Source: Mnemiopsis leidyi (taxonomy: Eukaryota; Ctenophora; Tentaculata; Lobata; Bolinopsidae). From it: DNA of 43,997 nt. The position numbers and the translations under genes were made by a program. The DNA lies in the NCBI GenBank assembly GCA_000226015.1, contig JH154060.1:279367-323363 (forward strand), given 5' to 3'. The notes below the pieces were generated by a model that worked only from the letters and a program-made list of their open reading frames with translations, was not told the origin of the DNA and ran no database searches. Positions 1 through 13,000 of the stretch are shown here, piece by piece. The stretch's first letter is position 1, and each line of letters opens with the position of its first letter.

Positions 1-1020
1 TTATTTAATTAATAGTAGTTGTTGAAAGTATTAAAAACTGGTGTCTGATACATTCGGAGTAGAGGTCTTTACTGGGCTCTTGACAACTTTCTTCCTTCCA
101 GCTCGTCTGGTTTTCATCTTGTTCGACTTGTTCGATTTGTCATCAGCACCCGTCATACCTCAAATTATTTAATTAATAGTAGTTGTTGAAAGTATTAAAA
201 CTGGTGTCTGAGACATTTCCTTCGAAATGTGTCCCAGGGTATCTGAGATTTTGGTATGAGTTTGGGACAGTAAATTAGGCCCGTAGTAAAACTGTATCTG
301 ACGGCATGGAACCGGTTGTAGGTGGTTAGTATGCTTAATGCCCACAAGTTGGAGCTGCTCTGGACGTCCTGATGTGCTCCTGGATCATGGAATGAACAAA
401 AATTCAAATTGTTCAAATGGACCCAAAATGACCTGAATTCTCTTTGTATCCGTCCTAGAAGTGTTCTTGCGAAGTTTTAGCCTTCCAGGGTATCCAGGAG
501 GGAAATCAGGGGTCTATATTTCCTTCAAAATGTGTCCCAGTGTATCCGAAATTGTTGTATATGTTTGGGGGCAGTAAATTAGGGGTACTAAAACTGATAC
601 GAACCGAATTCAGGTAGTTTTAGGACGATTTAAACAATTTGAAATTTTCGTTCTTTTTGTTCACTTCGCTCATTTCATGAACCAGGAGCACATCAGGACG
701 TCCAGAGCAGCTCCAACTTGTGGGCATTAACCACCTACAACCGGTTCCATGCCGTCAGATACAGTTTTACTACCCCTAATTTACTGTCCCAAACTGATAC
801 AAAAATCTCAGATACCCTGGGGCACATTTTGAAGGAAATGTATCAGACCCCTCGTTTCCCTCCAGGACACCCTGGAAGGCTAATACTTCGCAGCAACACT
901 CCTAGGACGTATACAACCGGATTTAGGTCATTTTGGGTCCATTTGAACAATTTGAAATTTTTGTTCCATGTTCATTTTGTCCATCCCATTAACCAGGAGC
1001 ACATCAGAACGTGCAAAGTG
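1..1020. repeat. Fold-back (inverted) repeat with extra internal copies
   Basis: About 205-384 is the reverse complement of about 682-850: the block AACCGGTTGTAGGTGG near 310 reappears inverted near 730, and the segment ending TGTGCTCCTGG near 380 reappears inverted near 683. A further copy of part of the left arm lies at about 478-600, and 637-705 is repeated directly at 942-1012. A separate direct repeat of about 46 bp, starting TTATTTAATTAATAGTAG, occurs at 1 and again near 163. The open frames here are antisense shadows of the two arms. This fits a non-autonomous fold-back or MITE-like element with nested rearrangements. No transposase frame is seen. Confidence 0.7.
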
Positions 1021-1217
1021 GCTTATAGATGTAAAACACAGTTGAAAAATCCATTGCTTTCCATTATTGTCGCCAAAAAACCACTATCCCAATTTTGTCC
1101 CACTGATACATCTCTGATACAATTCTGATACAAGATTTCGGATTCATCAACTCGCCGTTTCAGTTCTCGGTAGACCCTTTTGGAAAGTTAATCTGGTAGG
1201 TCCGATATATCATATAC

Positions 1218-2689
1218 CTGATCAGGTTTTGGTTCTCTGACGTCCCAAACATTGATAAACGGGTCTTTAGTCCCGTAAATTAGAATATTGGGATTTTTGG
1301 GGGACCATTGTAAACATGTCAAAGTTCTGGAGCTCGTAAAACTGTGTCCACTTGATTTGTTTTCCTGGAAGGGCGATATCATTACGCTTTCGATCTTTAG
1401 TAGGTAGCAACGAAATCATCATTTTAGCAATTGAACAATCATTACTTCATTATTTTCAGCCAACATAAGTTTAATCTCTTATTCTATTTCTTTACTCACA
1501 CAAGTTGCTTTGTGAAATCTAATACACTTCGCTGTGTTGATATTCCAATGTAGGACATAGTTGTTCGCTAGACCAACTGCTATTTGGTCAACATGCTCTG
1601 GATTCCAATCTACTGTCTGGGTGGGACTGCGATGTTTTCAAATAAAGCTTTAAACAATTATACTTCACATTAGTAATAGACATGTAATAACCGTCCACGA
1701 ATCAAGTAACAGTAAGCTTAATAGTGAACGGTATTTTTGGGGAAGGGTCACACGATTTTTCGTGTTATGTGACAGTGATTGACCAATGAAAAGCATTTAC
1801 CAACTACAAACAAGGTACTAACAAAACACTTACAAAAACTAATAAGGAATTCCAAAGTACTACCAGAGTACTTACAAAGTACTTGCAAAATACTTGCAAA
1901 ATAGTTACAGAGTACTTAAAATTACTTTTAAACAACTAACAAGCACTCATAAAGTACTTACAACGTACTTACAAAATACTAACAAAGTACTTAGTACTTA
2001 CAAAATAGCGTCTTCTCCGTAAGGAAGTTTGAACTGATAACTCTTGTTGTTATCACAGACACCCTCTCTACCGTGTATAGATAACTGCAGATTGTGTAAG
2101 TTTGTGTAAATCTTTAATGTGTTATGAGTAATGGGTGTAAGTGTACAAACAATTGTAACGTTTACTCGTGTGACTTAGTATCTAAAACATCTAATTAAAC
2201 AGCTCTGATTATTAAGCAGTTCAAGAATAGCTGAACATAAACCCCAAATAGTAAGATTAACGGCAGCAAGTATCGTACAGGAAAAAACTCGACCAAACCA
2301 ATTAAACCAATGAACTAACAATCTTGTAAATGTGTCGTTTGATTACACATGCTTTTATTTCTGTGGTGGACTTTGAGCCAGTCCATACGGCAAGTTTGAT
2401 CACATTTCCGGGCTGAGAATCATTCTGAAAATAAACAGTTAAAATCTCATTTTGCTCTTCACGGAGGCAATGAAGCAAAAACAGGCCGAAAAAACTTGTA
2501 TTTTTTGTAGAAATTGAACCTCTTTTTAACAATGTTTTCTCTTGCAAGGTAAAGCATCATAGACGCAACAGGTAGTAAGAATGTACAGCAAATCTCTAAA
2601 ATTCCAAAAATTTTACTGACAAAAATGTTTTTCTGAATCTTCTCCTCGTTCCAGAACCTCAGTGACTTGTCCATACTTCATGCCTTGTT
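1218..2689 (-). CDS. WD40-repeat protein, partial (four exons)
   Basis: Exons on the minus strand: 2689-2617, 2084-2002, 1612-1500, 1364-1218. Acceptors end in CAG, donors are GTAAAA, GTAAGT, GTGAGT and GTATAT, and phases match at every junction (2, 1, 0). The last two exons read as WD40 blades: DWNPEHVDQIAVGLANNYVL then HWNIN, and LTCLQWSPKNPNILIYGTKD then INVWDVREP. The first two exons are less clearly blade-like and rest mainly on phase and splice signals. The frame runs past 1218 to a stop at 1188, so 1218 may be a donor or the stop at 1188 may end the gene. I do not recognise the family member. The 5' exons are not identified. Confidence 0.55.
1800..2010. repeat. Degenerate tandem repeat, about 11-bp unit
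   Basis: The motif AGTACTTACAA and close variants (AATACTTGCAA, AGTACTTAAA) recur at roughly 11-bp spacing. The array lies in an intron of the partial WD40 gene and touches the donor of its exon at 2002. Confidence 0.6.
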
Positions 2690-3350
2690 CTGATGATAAA
2701 AGTTTAGACATTTAGATACTATCCATCTTCTTCTGCGTTAGGCCGAGCAGATAAACTGCTGGGGCAAGGTTAGGCTCGGTGCAAGGTTAATGCAGGCTTG
2801 AGGCAAGGTTAGGAAAGTCACGGGGTAAGACAAGGGCAGGTACGATTAGGGCAGAGCCTTTAAAGGGGCAAGATTGGGGCAGGCATACTTTAAATACCGT
2901 ACTAGCATTAAACCGAGCTCGTAATAATACAATTTTTCCCATTTCTGATTGAAGAAAGAAGATTGCAGTATCGAATTTCAAATGTAATTTTTCACTTTTT
3001 AGGTAAAACCAGGACAGGCACAGTAGGGATGTATAGTGTACAGGGTAGTGTACTTTACTCAATAATATTGTATAATACACATTACTTTCAATAGATGTAG
3101 ATATTGTGCAGGATAGTAAAATGTGGACAATGATACACATACAATGATACATTATCGAACAGAGAGACCGTAAATAGGTGAGAACTTAACGTATCTTAAG
3201 ATGTGACAGCTTAATTAACATAACCGCAAGGAGCATGACCGTTTTCCTAAGTCTGCCATTGACAGACAAAAAGGAAACTCAAAATATAAAATACTTCTCC
3301 ATCGACTGATAAATTGAGAATTATTTAAGTCAACCCCAACAAAAACCAAA
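2690..3350. other. Noncoding stretch with a G-rich degenerate repeat
   Basis: Between the WD40 exons and the next gene I see no convincing exon. About 2755-2895 contains repeats of GGGCAAGGTTAGG and variants on the plus strand. The minus-strand open frame at 2787-3152 has no recognisable domain and is treated as chance. Confidence 0.4.
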
Positions 3351-5277
3351 TCAAGAAGCTTCGTCGGTGATCAAAACATCGTCCTTAGCACTTCGAGCAG
3401 GCCCCGGCAAAGGAATAGGATCTCTGGTGGTTTTAGGAGTACCGAAGTGGAAGTCGGATCCTATCACCTTGTTTTGGTCTGTGTTGTGCCAGCCTACAAT
3501 CAGCTCATTGAACTTGGCGGGACGGTTCGGCATCCTCACGTTCTGTTCTTCTTCCTCTGTGATCACGCCGTGTTTGCGCTTGTTGCGGAGTCGCTCAACC
3601 TCCGCCTCCGTTAGGTTCGATATGGTGTGGTTACGGAACCATTTCGGCTTTGGCAACTGTGAGGAGTTAGACTTTAGGAGGGTAATGAACTACAAGAGCT
3701 AATCGCCATTCAATTAGCAGAGACAAATTCAAATAAGGGGGAGATATATTTGTGTAACCCAAAACTGGGCGTTTTTATATTCGGTAGTCAAAAATGTGAT
3801 TAAACTTGAAAAAGATTTGGAGAAAAATCAGAAATACACGTTGGAATACTGACCCTGTAAGTAGGCACATATACCGGAGGGATACCCAGAACCTTGATAA
3901 CATGGGCGTACTTCTGTATGTCCTGCAGCTCGATCTCACGGAGCGCCTTGTCCCGCTCCTCCTTATACTCGGTCCAGCGGTGCATCTGCGCAGCTTCCTT
4001 CCCGTGAAGCTCGTACGGCTCCTCCGTATCCGCATGGTAGTACACCCATCGGAAAAAGAAGTTGTTGCGAGAGTAGGCTAGTCGTTTGTTCTGGGCTCGC
4101 TCGTGTTTGTACACGTAGTATGAGTCGTACCGGTTTCCTGTAGAAGATCAGTTTGAGTGAAGAAGTTACAACGAGTCTTCAAAAAATACCTAACTAAAAA
4201 CTAAATTGCTGATTCGCGAGGGGAAGGCACGATACCATTTCATCAGAGCAAATCAAAGACAAAACTGACCTAGCTCCTTGGCGAACTCCGCTTTTTTCAG
4301 TCTCACATAGTTGGCCTTGTTCCAAATAACCTCCTCGCGACCCTCTCTGTTCTTGATCTGGCGATCACGTACTCTTATCTCCATGTGAGGGTGGTATTTG
4401 ATCTGGGGTCCGCGCAGCTTGAGCGGGTCAAACGGGAGTTTCTCCGCCAGATACTTCATCTTGACATGGTTCACGACAACTGAGGTAGGTCACGTGTTGA
4501 AACTCGTCTAGCTACATTACGTTCAGGAAGAAGACAGCTTATCTAGTTGGTTAGAATGAGAGACGAAAGAATAACATAGTTGTAAAAAGTTCTTATCACA
4601 TTCAAAGGGAAACTTATTCGGGCTTATTCAAAAAAGCAAGAATCTTAACTGATGACGAGCACTCCAATACACTTTTAAGGTACCTGTTTTGATGTTGTCA
4701 TCCTTATCAGTAGGAATGCCAGTGTCGTCGTAACTCTGCTGACGATGTTTAGCTTGCACCCTCCTATAACAATCGTGCTTCAACATCTCCTGGTAAAGAT
4801 TGTACAGATCCAGGTTGAAATTATCTTTTCTGTCCCCAAATTCCACTCCAAATACTTTCTGTGCTTCTTCGTTGTTTTCTAGTTTACTGAGAAAGATTTG
4901 TAAGATCAGACTAAAACCTGAAATACATATATATATATATATACAAATAAACTAGGTACATGCGGATTGTGGAGGTCCCAAGATGTCCAAATAATTATAT
5001 CATTACCCCACATCACCAATGTCCAGGCCCCACACGTTCTCAAACTTCGCTACACTTATAAAAACGACAAAATCAAAACGCCCAGGGGACTGTACAAACC
5101 TGGCGATATCAGGATCAGACAAAAACTCCTGTCTGAGACTATAGGTAACTTTCTTCTCCTCTCTCACTGACATCCCGAACTTATCTCTTCGTTTAGCGCT
5201 GTCTCTCTTGTCACGGGTGTTCTTGTCACGGGTGTTCTTGTCACGGGTGGAGCTCTTACTGGCTAGACATCTTACAC
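3351..5277 (-). CDS. Unrecognised charged, tyrosine-rich protein (five exons)
   Basis: Exons on the minus strand: 5277-5007, 4886-4684, 4479-4270, 4137-3854, 3656-3351 (stop included). All junctions have AG acceptors and GT donors, and phases agree (2, 1, 1, 0). From the in-frame Met at 5173 the product is about 389 residues. It is rich in Lys, Arg, Glu and Tyr, with stretches such as DLYNLYQEMLKHDCYRRVQ, EAAQMHRWTEYKEERDKALR and TEAEVERLRNKRKHGVITEE, has no membrane segment or signal peptide, and ends DDVLITDEAS. Upstream of that Met the frame stays open through a TRDKN repeat encoded by three 15-bp units (near 5200-5255), so the true start may lie in an earlier exon or in ATG TCT AGC CA|GTAAGAG near 5265. 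Composition suggests a cytoskeletal or ciliary-type protein, but that is only an impression. Confidence 0.65.
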
Positions 5278-7076
5278 CTGTATAATTGTTCTGTACTGGA
5301 TCTATAATTTATATAAACATAGAGCTGCTTAGTAGTCCTACGTTTAGTTCTTTCAGTCACATTATAGTTTATTAACCTATTTAAAGTTTACACCAATACA
5401 ATAAATCAAATTTCCTGTTTACAAAGGGTGACGGGTTAAGTGAGGTTAATCATAAATTTGATCTTAAAGTGCTACTTCTAAGCTGATCAATATTTAAGGA
5501 CGGGATTTTAAGAATAAAAATGCAGACAGATGAGAGATAACGAATGAAATTATCGACATACATTGAATGAAAAGATATAGATTTGAGATCACAAAAGATA
5601 ATACCTGTTCGTAGGGATAGATTAAGGAATCTGTTCTGAAGAGACAACATCCTCCACAGTTGTAAAATTCAGCTTCTGTTATCCAGGTTCTTATCGGTTT
5701 TCTTATCTGGTTTTACATAGCTGTAGACAGGTTATACTTCCTGTACCATTGCGATATTATCTAGATAACTTTCTATTGTCACAGAGCAATGTTCAATATC
5801 AATGGCAACTCAAACTTCATTGGAATCACTGGTACAGGGCACTAGTGTATGATATAAATACTTTTCAAGCCTAGCAAGCGTTACTCTAATAACAAGCGTA
5901 ACAAGCGTAATTACCAATATAAGAACGATTCTGTTTTTGTAACACTGATACAGAATTATTGAAAATTTTATAGAACAATTTAATTCTAAGTTACAGCAAT
6001 TAGATTAAAACGATATTTTCAAATATTTTACCAAATAAAAAAGTAATTGTTAAACTTATTTAGAACAGATGGATTTATGTTAAAGTAAGACATCACTTTT
6101 ATCATCATTCGCAGTAAAACAATAACAAAAACTATAGAGTAAACATACTAACTACCTGTGTCCTAAGCTACTTGATTAAAAACCGCAAAAAATTAAACAA
6201 CGTTAACTTTTATAAAGTGTGCATGGCTGATATATCTAAGAAGTTTAATTTCGCGACTACCAAGGTGATTGATTTACCGATACATGGATAGGCTGAACTA
6301 TTTTAGGTAGTTTAACAGGCAAACAGCTGTAACTAATTAAATGTGCTACTCTTGAGTGTCCAAATACTTTATTAACTGGTAATATGACGTGGGTCCTTAG
6401 AGATCCAGCTAGCAACATCAATTTCACCGTTGTCTTATTCAATTTATCACAACCTCTCCAAATCATAATGCACGTACGCTGCCAACTATACACTTTTTAA
6501 ATCGACATCCTAGCCAATTAACGAATGAGAACGCAGGAGAATGGTTGTCAAGGCGACAACGCCACCTGATACGATGTTTGTTGCGGAGTCAAGCGCCACC
6601 AAATCTCAATGTGTGTGTGGTACATTAGTAGCTACACACGGTTTTGTTAAGTGTAGCTGGAATTCTTGTCCAGTTGAACTTTAGGTTGGTTTCTTTAAAA
6701 CTTAGCACCGTTTAAGTGACGTTAAACCTACATCCGTTTGTGAGAGTGCCACTTGATACGTTACTGTAACAGTTGAGTAATCTAATGATAGCTAGAGGTA
6801 ACACTACCTCCTTATTGTTTTGAATATTTTAGCCCGCTAAAACTCAGACAGAGTGGCCTTTTCAGTTAGTAGGTGTGACGGCTTGGAGTTTCAGTTAGTT
6901 TTGTGTTCTTGCTCAAGCTGCGCATTTCCTTCTTTGCTGCGATATTGTAAAAAAAGATTAGCTACTCGCTTTTTCATTGCTGCTGAAACCTTAACTTGTA
7001 GTAGTTGAAACGTTAACTAGTAATAGCCCTAAAAATCTTAAATAATAAGCTAAACCAGAGATGTCATGAGCTCATA
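5278..7076. other. Intergenic region between divergent genes
   Basis: This AT-rich stretch lies between the 5' end of the minus-strand charged-protein gene and the start of the plus-strand KIND gene, so it should contain both promoters. I see no clear TATA or initiator arrangement. The open frames at 5450-5650 and 6257-6493 have no recognisable domain. Confidence 0.45.
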
Positions 7077-10000
7077 ATGGAGTTTACTCTCGAAGAGATA
7101 ACCGACTTGCTAAACGGACCACTGAACGATGAGGACCTGTACGCGATCTGCGAGAAGATGTGTCTAGCCGTCCTCGACCTGGATCACAACCAGTGTCGGA
7201 AGATCATGATAACCAGGGACAGTGTCTTTCTGGGACCAGAGGGCAACATTAAAATCGAGATTGGTTTGTTGTGTTATATTGATTTTTTAAACAATATTTT
7301 CATGATTATCCTAATGGTAATATGATGCGGTGAAAGATTGGTGCATGCAACAAACCTTGGAAGTTTCTTTAAAACTTGGTAAATTTCCGATCTATTTCGA
7401 CAAATTTTTACTTAAAAGAATTAATAAAAACGATACAACTTTTTGGAGTTTAAGCTATTATGAAACAATTTTCGATAAAAATAGATATTAACAAACAGAA
7501 CAAAATAGGGATTTTGAGAATCAACAATCTTTGATATGTCATCATATAGAATTTCTTGCCAATAACACAAACGTTTCCTAAAAGTTCCAAGAGCAAAGTT
7601 TCAGGATGCCTTATCGGCAGTCCCAGCATCCGACCTTTTCCGTTTGACAGTCCTGGTGATACCAGTAGCAGTAGATGCTTCAACTTCAGAAGACGACTGT
7701 CCGCTGGAGGCTTCCCCTTCTTTTGAGGTGTTACCTTTACTATCAGACATGAAGATGTTGGTCTTCGATCCTCCAAACGGAGCTGCTTTTGTCACTGCAG
7801 GGCTTCCAAACAAAGTTGTACGGTTCTCCTCGAACGATGCTCCTGAGCTGAGATCCCCAGCTGCACTCTGAGCTGACCCGGTTTGACTAGACGGAGGTGC
7901 TGAACCAAACTGGAAAATTCCTCCGCTAGGTCGAGAAGCAGCCCCTCCGCCGAATGTAAAGCCACTGAAAGATCCGGTGTTAGTCGAACTTGGGTCCAGG
8001 TTACCGTCTTGGTCATATCTGTAATTTTGGGTGCATTTTTTGGGAGGCGGAGGTTTTGCTTGACCAAACAATCCACTGCTTGTGGCGACATCACAGCCAG
8101 ATGAGCCGAACAAGGTTGTTTTAGCTCCAGTCGGAGCTGATTTGAACAATCCGCCTCCAAATCCTGCTGCTGGTGGCCCGAAAAGTGAGCCAGTATTTCC
8201 AACCTGTGGAAAAGATGCAGGAGCTGTATTTTTCTCTTCATATTCCAAAGCAGTGTTTAGAATATCTTGCAGGTTAATAGAGTCCAAATTGCGAACTGCC
8301 AAACAGTGACCTTTAACATATTGGTTATGGCATCGGCTAGCAAATGTAGTAGCAATAAGAGCGTTCTTTATGTTTTCTGAGGAGAAAGAATCCCAGTCAA
8401 TGGAATTTGCGGCCGTTTTTACTCTATTAAAATAGTCCTCAAATGGTTCACTGAATCCCTGAGTTTCGGATAAAAGGTTGGCGAGCTGAAGTAAAGGTGA
8501 AATGTCTTTTAGTAGCTTCTTCCTAGTCGCCTTCACCGTCTCATCAAATGTATCGCATGTTACCGAGCCTATGATGTCTCTAAGTTGAGGACCAGCACAA
8601 AGTGACATTAGATCTTTTTTAGCGTTCTCTATGGCTGATTTGGATGACTGTTGTTTCGAGAAACCACCAACACTATCGCCATTAGTCTCCCAGTCTACAA
8701 TTGAGAACTTAGCTTTCAGTTCGTCCACAAAGCGATCGAATCTTACAAGACGGTTATGGCTAGTGCCCCATGAAAAATCTGAGCTGGATTTCAACAGCAG
8801 ACTTGTCAAATCATTTGGTTTTAGTTTATGACTCATACTGCCCCTGAGAATTGTGTGATTTAGAAAAAAGTAAAACTTCAAAAAAAGAACGCTTTTACCA
8901 ATAGTCAGAAACAATAAACAGTAAACATGTTAATTTTCGTAACTGGTGCTTTGGCAATCTCGAAGTTCAACAAGAATCGAGAAACAGTTACTTAAAGTTA
9001 TCTTAGAGTCGACACAAGCTATGGTGTTATACTTAGCATTCAGCAATGCCTATGAAGTCCATAATTGTATATAATCTTATGCTTTCTATGGACAGAATCA
9101 GTAACACAAAAAATAAACGAATTATCATTTAAAATACAGTCATATCATGCACTTTTAAGTCGAAACATTGCCATCAAATTGTAGTAGGTTACAAAAAAAT
9201 ATTACAGATAATCAAAAACATCGTCTATTCTAAATTTTTTTCCAAAGAAGAAAAAATGTTACAAAAATTGATCACGACATATCATACATACCAGTAATCT
9301 AATATTCGCCTTCAAGAATAAAACAAAATTTCAAGAATGAAATGAAACTTCATCTAATATCATATACAGCAATATAGGTGATTTAATGCAAGCAATATCA
9401 AAAATATCTGACAAACACCTAGGCAATAAAAAGCCATCTCATCTCTACCTCTTACAATTAGGGATTTCTTGAAAATATAGTTTTTGACGATATATATATT
9501 TGACTATATATATATTTAAATATATTTAAGATCATTAAAAGACAGATTTATGGCTTTATTAAGCTATGAACTAATTCAAATAAGGTTTGCAGGCCAATTA
9601 GCAATTAATTTTCACTTTTACGTTGGAAGAATTCAACACGATGCAAGAGAACACAGACCGTTAAGTTTGCTACCAACTTATGCTGCCTGAATTCAGTAGT
9701 TTAAAGCAGCGAGTTTCATCATGTAGTTTACAACCTAAGTTAAATGTCAAAGCTCCATTTATCATTGTATAGGTTCACATTTTTATTAAACAATATCTCC
9801 AAAATGAGAGTAAAAAAGATAAAAACAGTATCCAACAAGCTTTGTTGTCCTCTAAAAACTTTTAGAAAGAGGTCTGACTCCTTATATCAAAAATTTTCAA
9901 CTGCATTAATAATCACATCTAATCTAAAGTATAATCATTAATCAAAATAAAGCTGACGGATCAGAAAATGCAACAAAGATATAAAATAAAAATGGACCAA

Positions 10001-13000
10001 AATTAACAGTTCTTTTAACCAGTGTGGTAACTGGTAATCATCCATTTGTAATGTACAGCATTTGCCCAAAATAGGCGACAAGGCTATTATAAAACTTGCC
10101 GGGTCAGTAATTAATTGTATTTACTCATTATTTACACATGTGTAATTCGATAAATAGTTGTTACCATCAAACATAAACGCTGGTCACTGTACATACTGAA
10201 TAGGCTTTAAAAATTTAGGAGGGCTAAATTGATGGATTAAGCAATTAGTTAAAGTGCTTACTCTTAATTGGTTTCATGTAAACAAATATTGAAATGCCCA
10301 TTATCTCCCATGCACATGCCAAATTCACCACTACAGTTACATCAGACATGGTCTTGCATAACTGTATCACGAGAAAAAGTATATTACCGGTCTAATCTTA
10401 GCACCAGCACCAAGGTACCAGAACCACTTTTGATTGTGTGAATCTGCAGTTGACTCTCCACGACTAAAAAATCTATATGCTCCCCAGCACCAGTGTTTTT
10501 TATTCCTATCTCGACAGGGCTTTCCATACCATGTCACAGGAAAATCTTTGTGCAAAGTGCCATTTTCTCTGATAACATCGAGAGAAAAGTGGGATTTTTC
10601 AATTAATGGAGCTAATTTTCGGTGGAAATGAATATCCCTTGGGTAAAGATCACTGTTGATTACAAGTTGTATGTTGAATGAGTCATCATCCTCGCCTGAT
10701 GCAGCTGTTACACGCAAAATAAAACCACAATCACCCTCTCTGTCGCAATCTAAATAAGATTCATGTTTAAATTTGAACTTGATGATATGATTCCGACCAA
10801 AGAAGTCTTCTTGTGAGTATGTGCTGATAGATTCGATGCGGTTGTACTGAGTGTTTGTCACAAGGTTTAAATTATTAGCTATTTTCGAAGCTAGGTTGCC
10901 ATATTCTCGGCGAGCGAATCGCTTTGAATTAATATACTCATTAGGCAAAGAGTTCCAGCCTCGTTTGACCATTATTTCATGAAATTTGTCAACAAAGGAA
11001 TCTGAAACATCGCGAAATGGGAAATTCTTATCAGATCCATAATTAAAGAGCCAAGATGAAACAGCATCAAAAGAGGTGAAGCTATTGGCAGCTATTGGTG
11101 AACTTTTCAAAAACATAGCAAGAGATTCATGGTCAACAATCATATCGCCAAAAATGTCAACCCTTTGAAACAAATTTGGCAGAGGAAGGAATGAGAGAGC
11201 AACTATCTGATTTGAAAAGAATGAATAACATTGCTTGAGAAGCCCTGTTATCAATTTAAAATCATCTTTTGATGGATTGTCAATGCACTGTAGCTTTTCA
11301 ATCAAATCCTTATACAATAGCTCTAGGGAGCTTGTAGAAGGAATGAAAGAAATTTTTTTCAAAATGTACCGTGTGTTGTCATCAATAATACAATTATTTT
11401 CCTCCAGATGATTGAGCAGAATTCTGAGGAGTATTTCTTCTTCTTTACCAACCATTTCTATAATAGCCTCAAGAACAACAGTAGAACAAACAGACAAATC
11501 CGTGACATACTCAGTCACAAAGCTGTTAGAGCAACAAGCCAGGGAGGAAAATGAATTAATTACTGTGTTTAAATAATTCCTCTTCTTCAAGGTTGTGTAC
11601 ACATACATTGCTTCCTCGAATAGAAACACCTGATAATCATACGTCTCGATATTTTTATTGACAAAGTCTAATAACGATTTAAAGTAGTCATAACACCTCT
11701 CCACAATCCATGAAACACCAAAAACGTGCCCCAGCTTATTGAAATCTCGAAAAAGTGGCCTTGGAGATATCTTTCACTTCACCAGAATAGGTTGCTTCAA
11801 GAAAAGATTTAACAGCATCTTTTGTGAACTCATCAACTTCAATGACAGATTGAAAGAGATTTGTTGTCAAGTCTTCTACAACTGGACTGTTGTATGAGAT
11901 TATCATGGAGTTGGCTAGAAGCTCTTCTCCCCCTTTAGCAAGAAACTTCATGTTGCTGTGAGCAGGGGATCCTAAATATTGTACCCCAAAGTTCATGGGA
12001 ACTTGGACTTTTGGAATTGCCACAGCCATTTTTGCCCTGGGACCTGCAGTGATATGATAGCAAATAAATAGGAGCCTTATCATTCTCTAAATCCTACCAA
12101 CATTATTTGATAATTCATTTAAGATGAATTTAGGCAGTAAGTTTTTTACCACTTTCAGATCTACACCGACAGAAGATAACTAAAGAAAATCTCATGGCAG
12201 TAAGTAAAACATTTCAATCTAAAATATGTTAAAAAGATTTTAAAATTGACAAGATAGGCCAAATAGATAGGCCAAAAACATATATATATTCTTTCTAGCA
12301 CAACCATTACCAAGCAACAAGCATCATAATTGAGCAGAAGCCTTATCATAAGAATGACATTCTTTTGGAATTGCCAGAGCAACACAATAGTGCTAATATG
12401 TAGTTGACAAGTATGTAAATTCAAAATATATACTGGATTAGCTGACTACCTGCAAGAATCAAAATTATCTCAACTATGTTCAACCAAATCTAAAATTTGC
12501 GATTAAGTGCATAACAACATAGGTGGAATCATCATCGACTAAAATTAATCCATTTTATCTATATCATTTGAACAGTCCTGATCTACATTAGAATGTGAAA
12601 TTTTACAATCTTGATTTTCTGACACATTATTATCAGACGAGTTTTCATTTTTTATTACTGACTGACTCGTAATACTCTCTTTAGTTTGTTTCTTCAAATT
12701 TTTATGCTGCTGTTTTCTTTCTTGATTGTTTCTTTCTTTAATAGGTTTAAACTTTTCTTCAAGCCTTTTTTGATGATGGGGAAATGGGTAATCATTTTTC
12801 TCTTTTGGTTTAGAAGTAAATTTCTTAAACTTTTTTTGTCTAGGGATGGGTTTGTCAGGAGGGGATGTTAACTCTGGAGGCTGGTAACCAGGTCCCTTAT
12901 TGGCTGGTTCTTCAATGTCTAGTTTTATAGAGATTGCAGGAACTTTTCTTTCAACTTCTATGTTCTGCAAATTCTGAAAGTATGATGGATTCACTAAAAG

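Noticed and set aside
718-1128. 136-residue plus-strand frame similar to the minus-strand frame at 195-416
   Set aside because: The similarity arises because both read the two arms of the fold-back repeat; no transposase or other domain.
3367-4081. Plus-strand frames at 3367-3702 and 3806-4081
   Set aside because: Antisense shadows of exons 3656-3351 and 4137-3854 of the charged-protein gene.
7792-8241. 149-residue minus-strand frame in the Gag/FG gene
   Set aside because: Alternate frame of the FG-repeat region; the main frame has the FG motifs and full length.
7601-8836. Assignment of the FG protein to NUP54, NUP58, NUP62 or NUP42
   Set aside because: Those have FG repeats before their folded parts, or a CCCH finger; here the order is reversed and the N-terminal text looks Gag-like.
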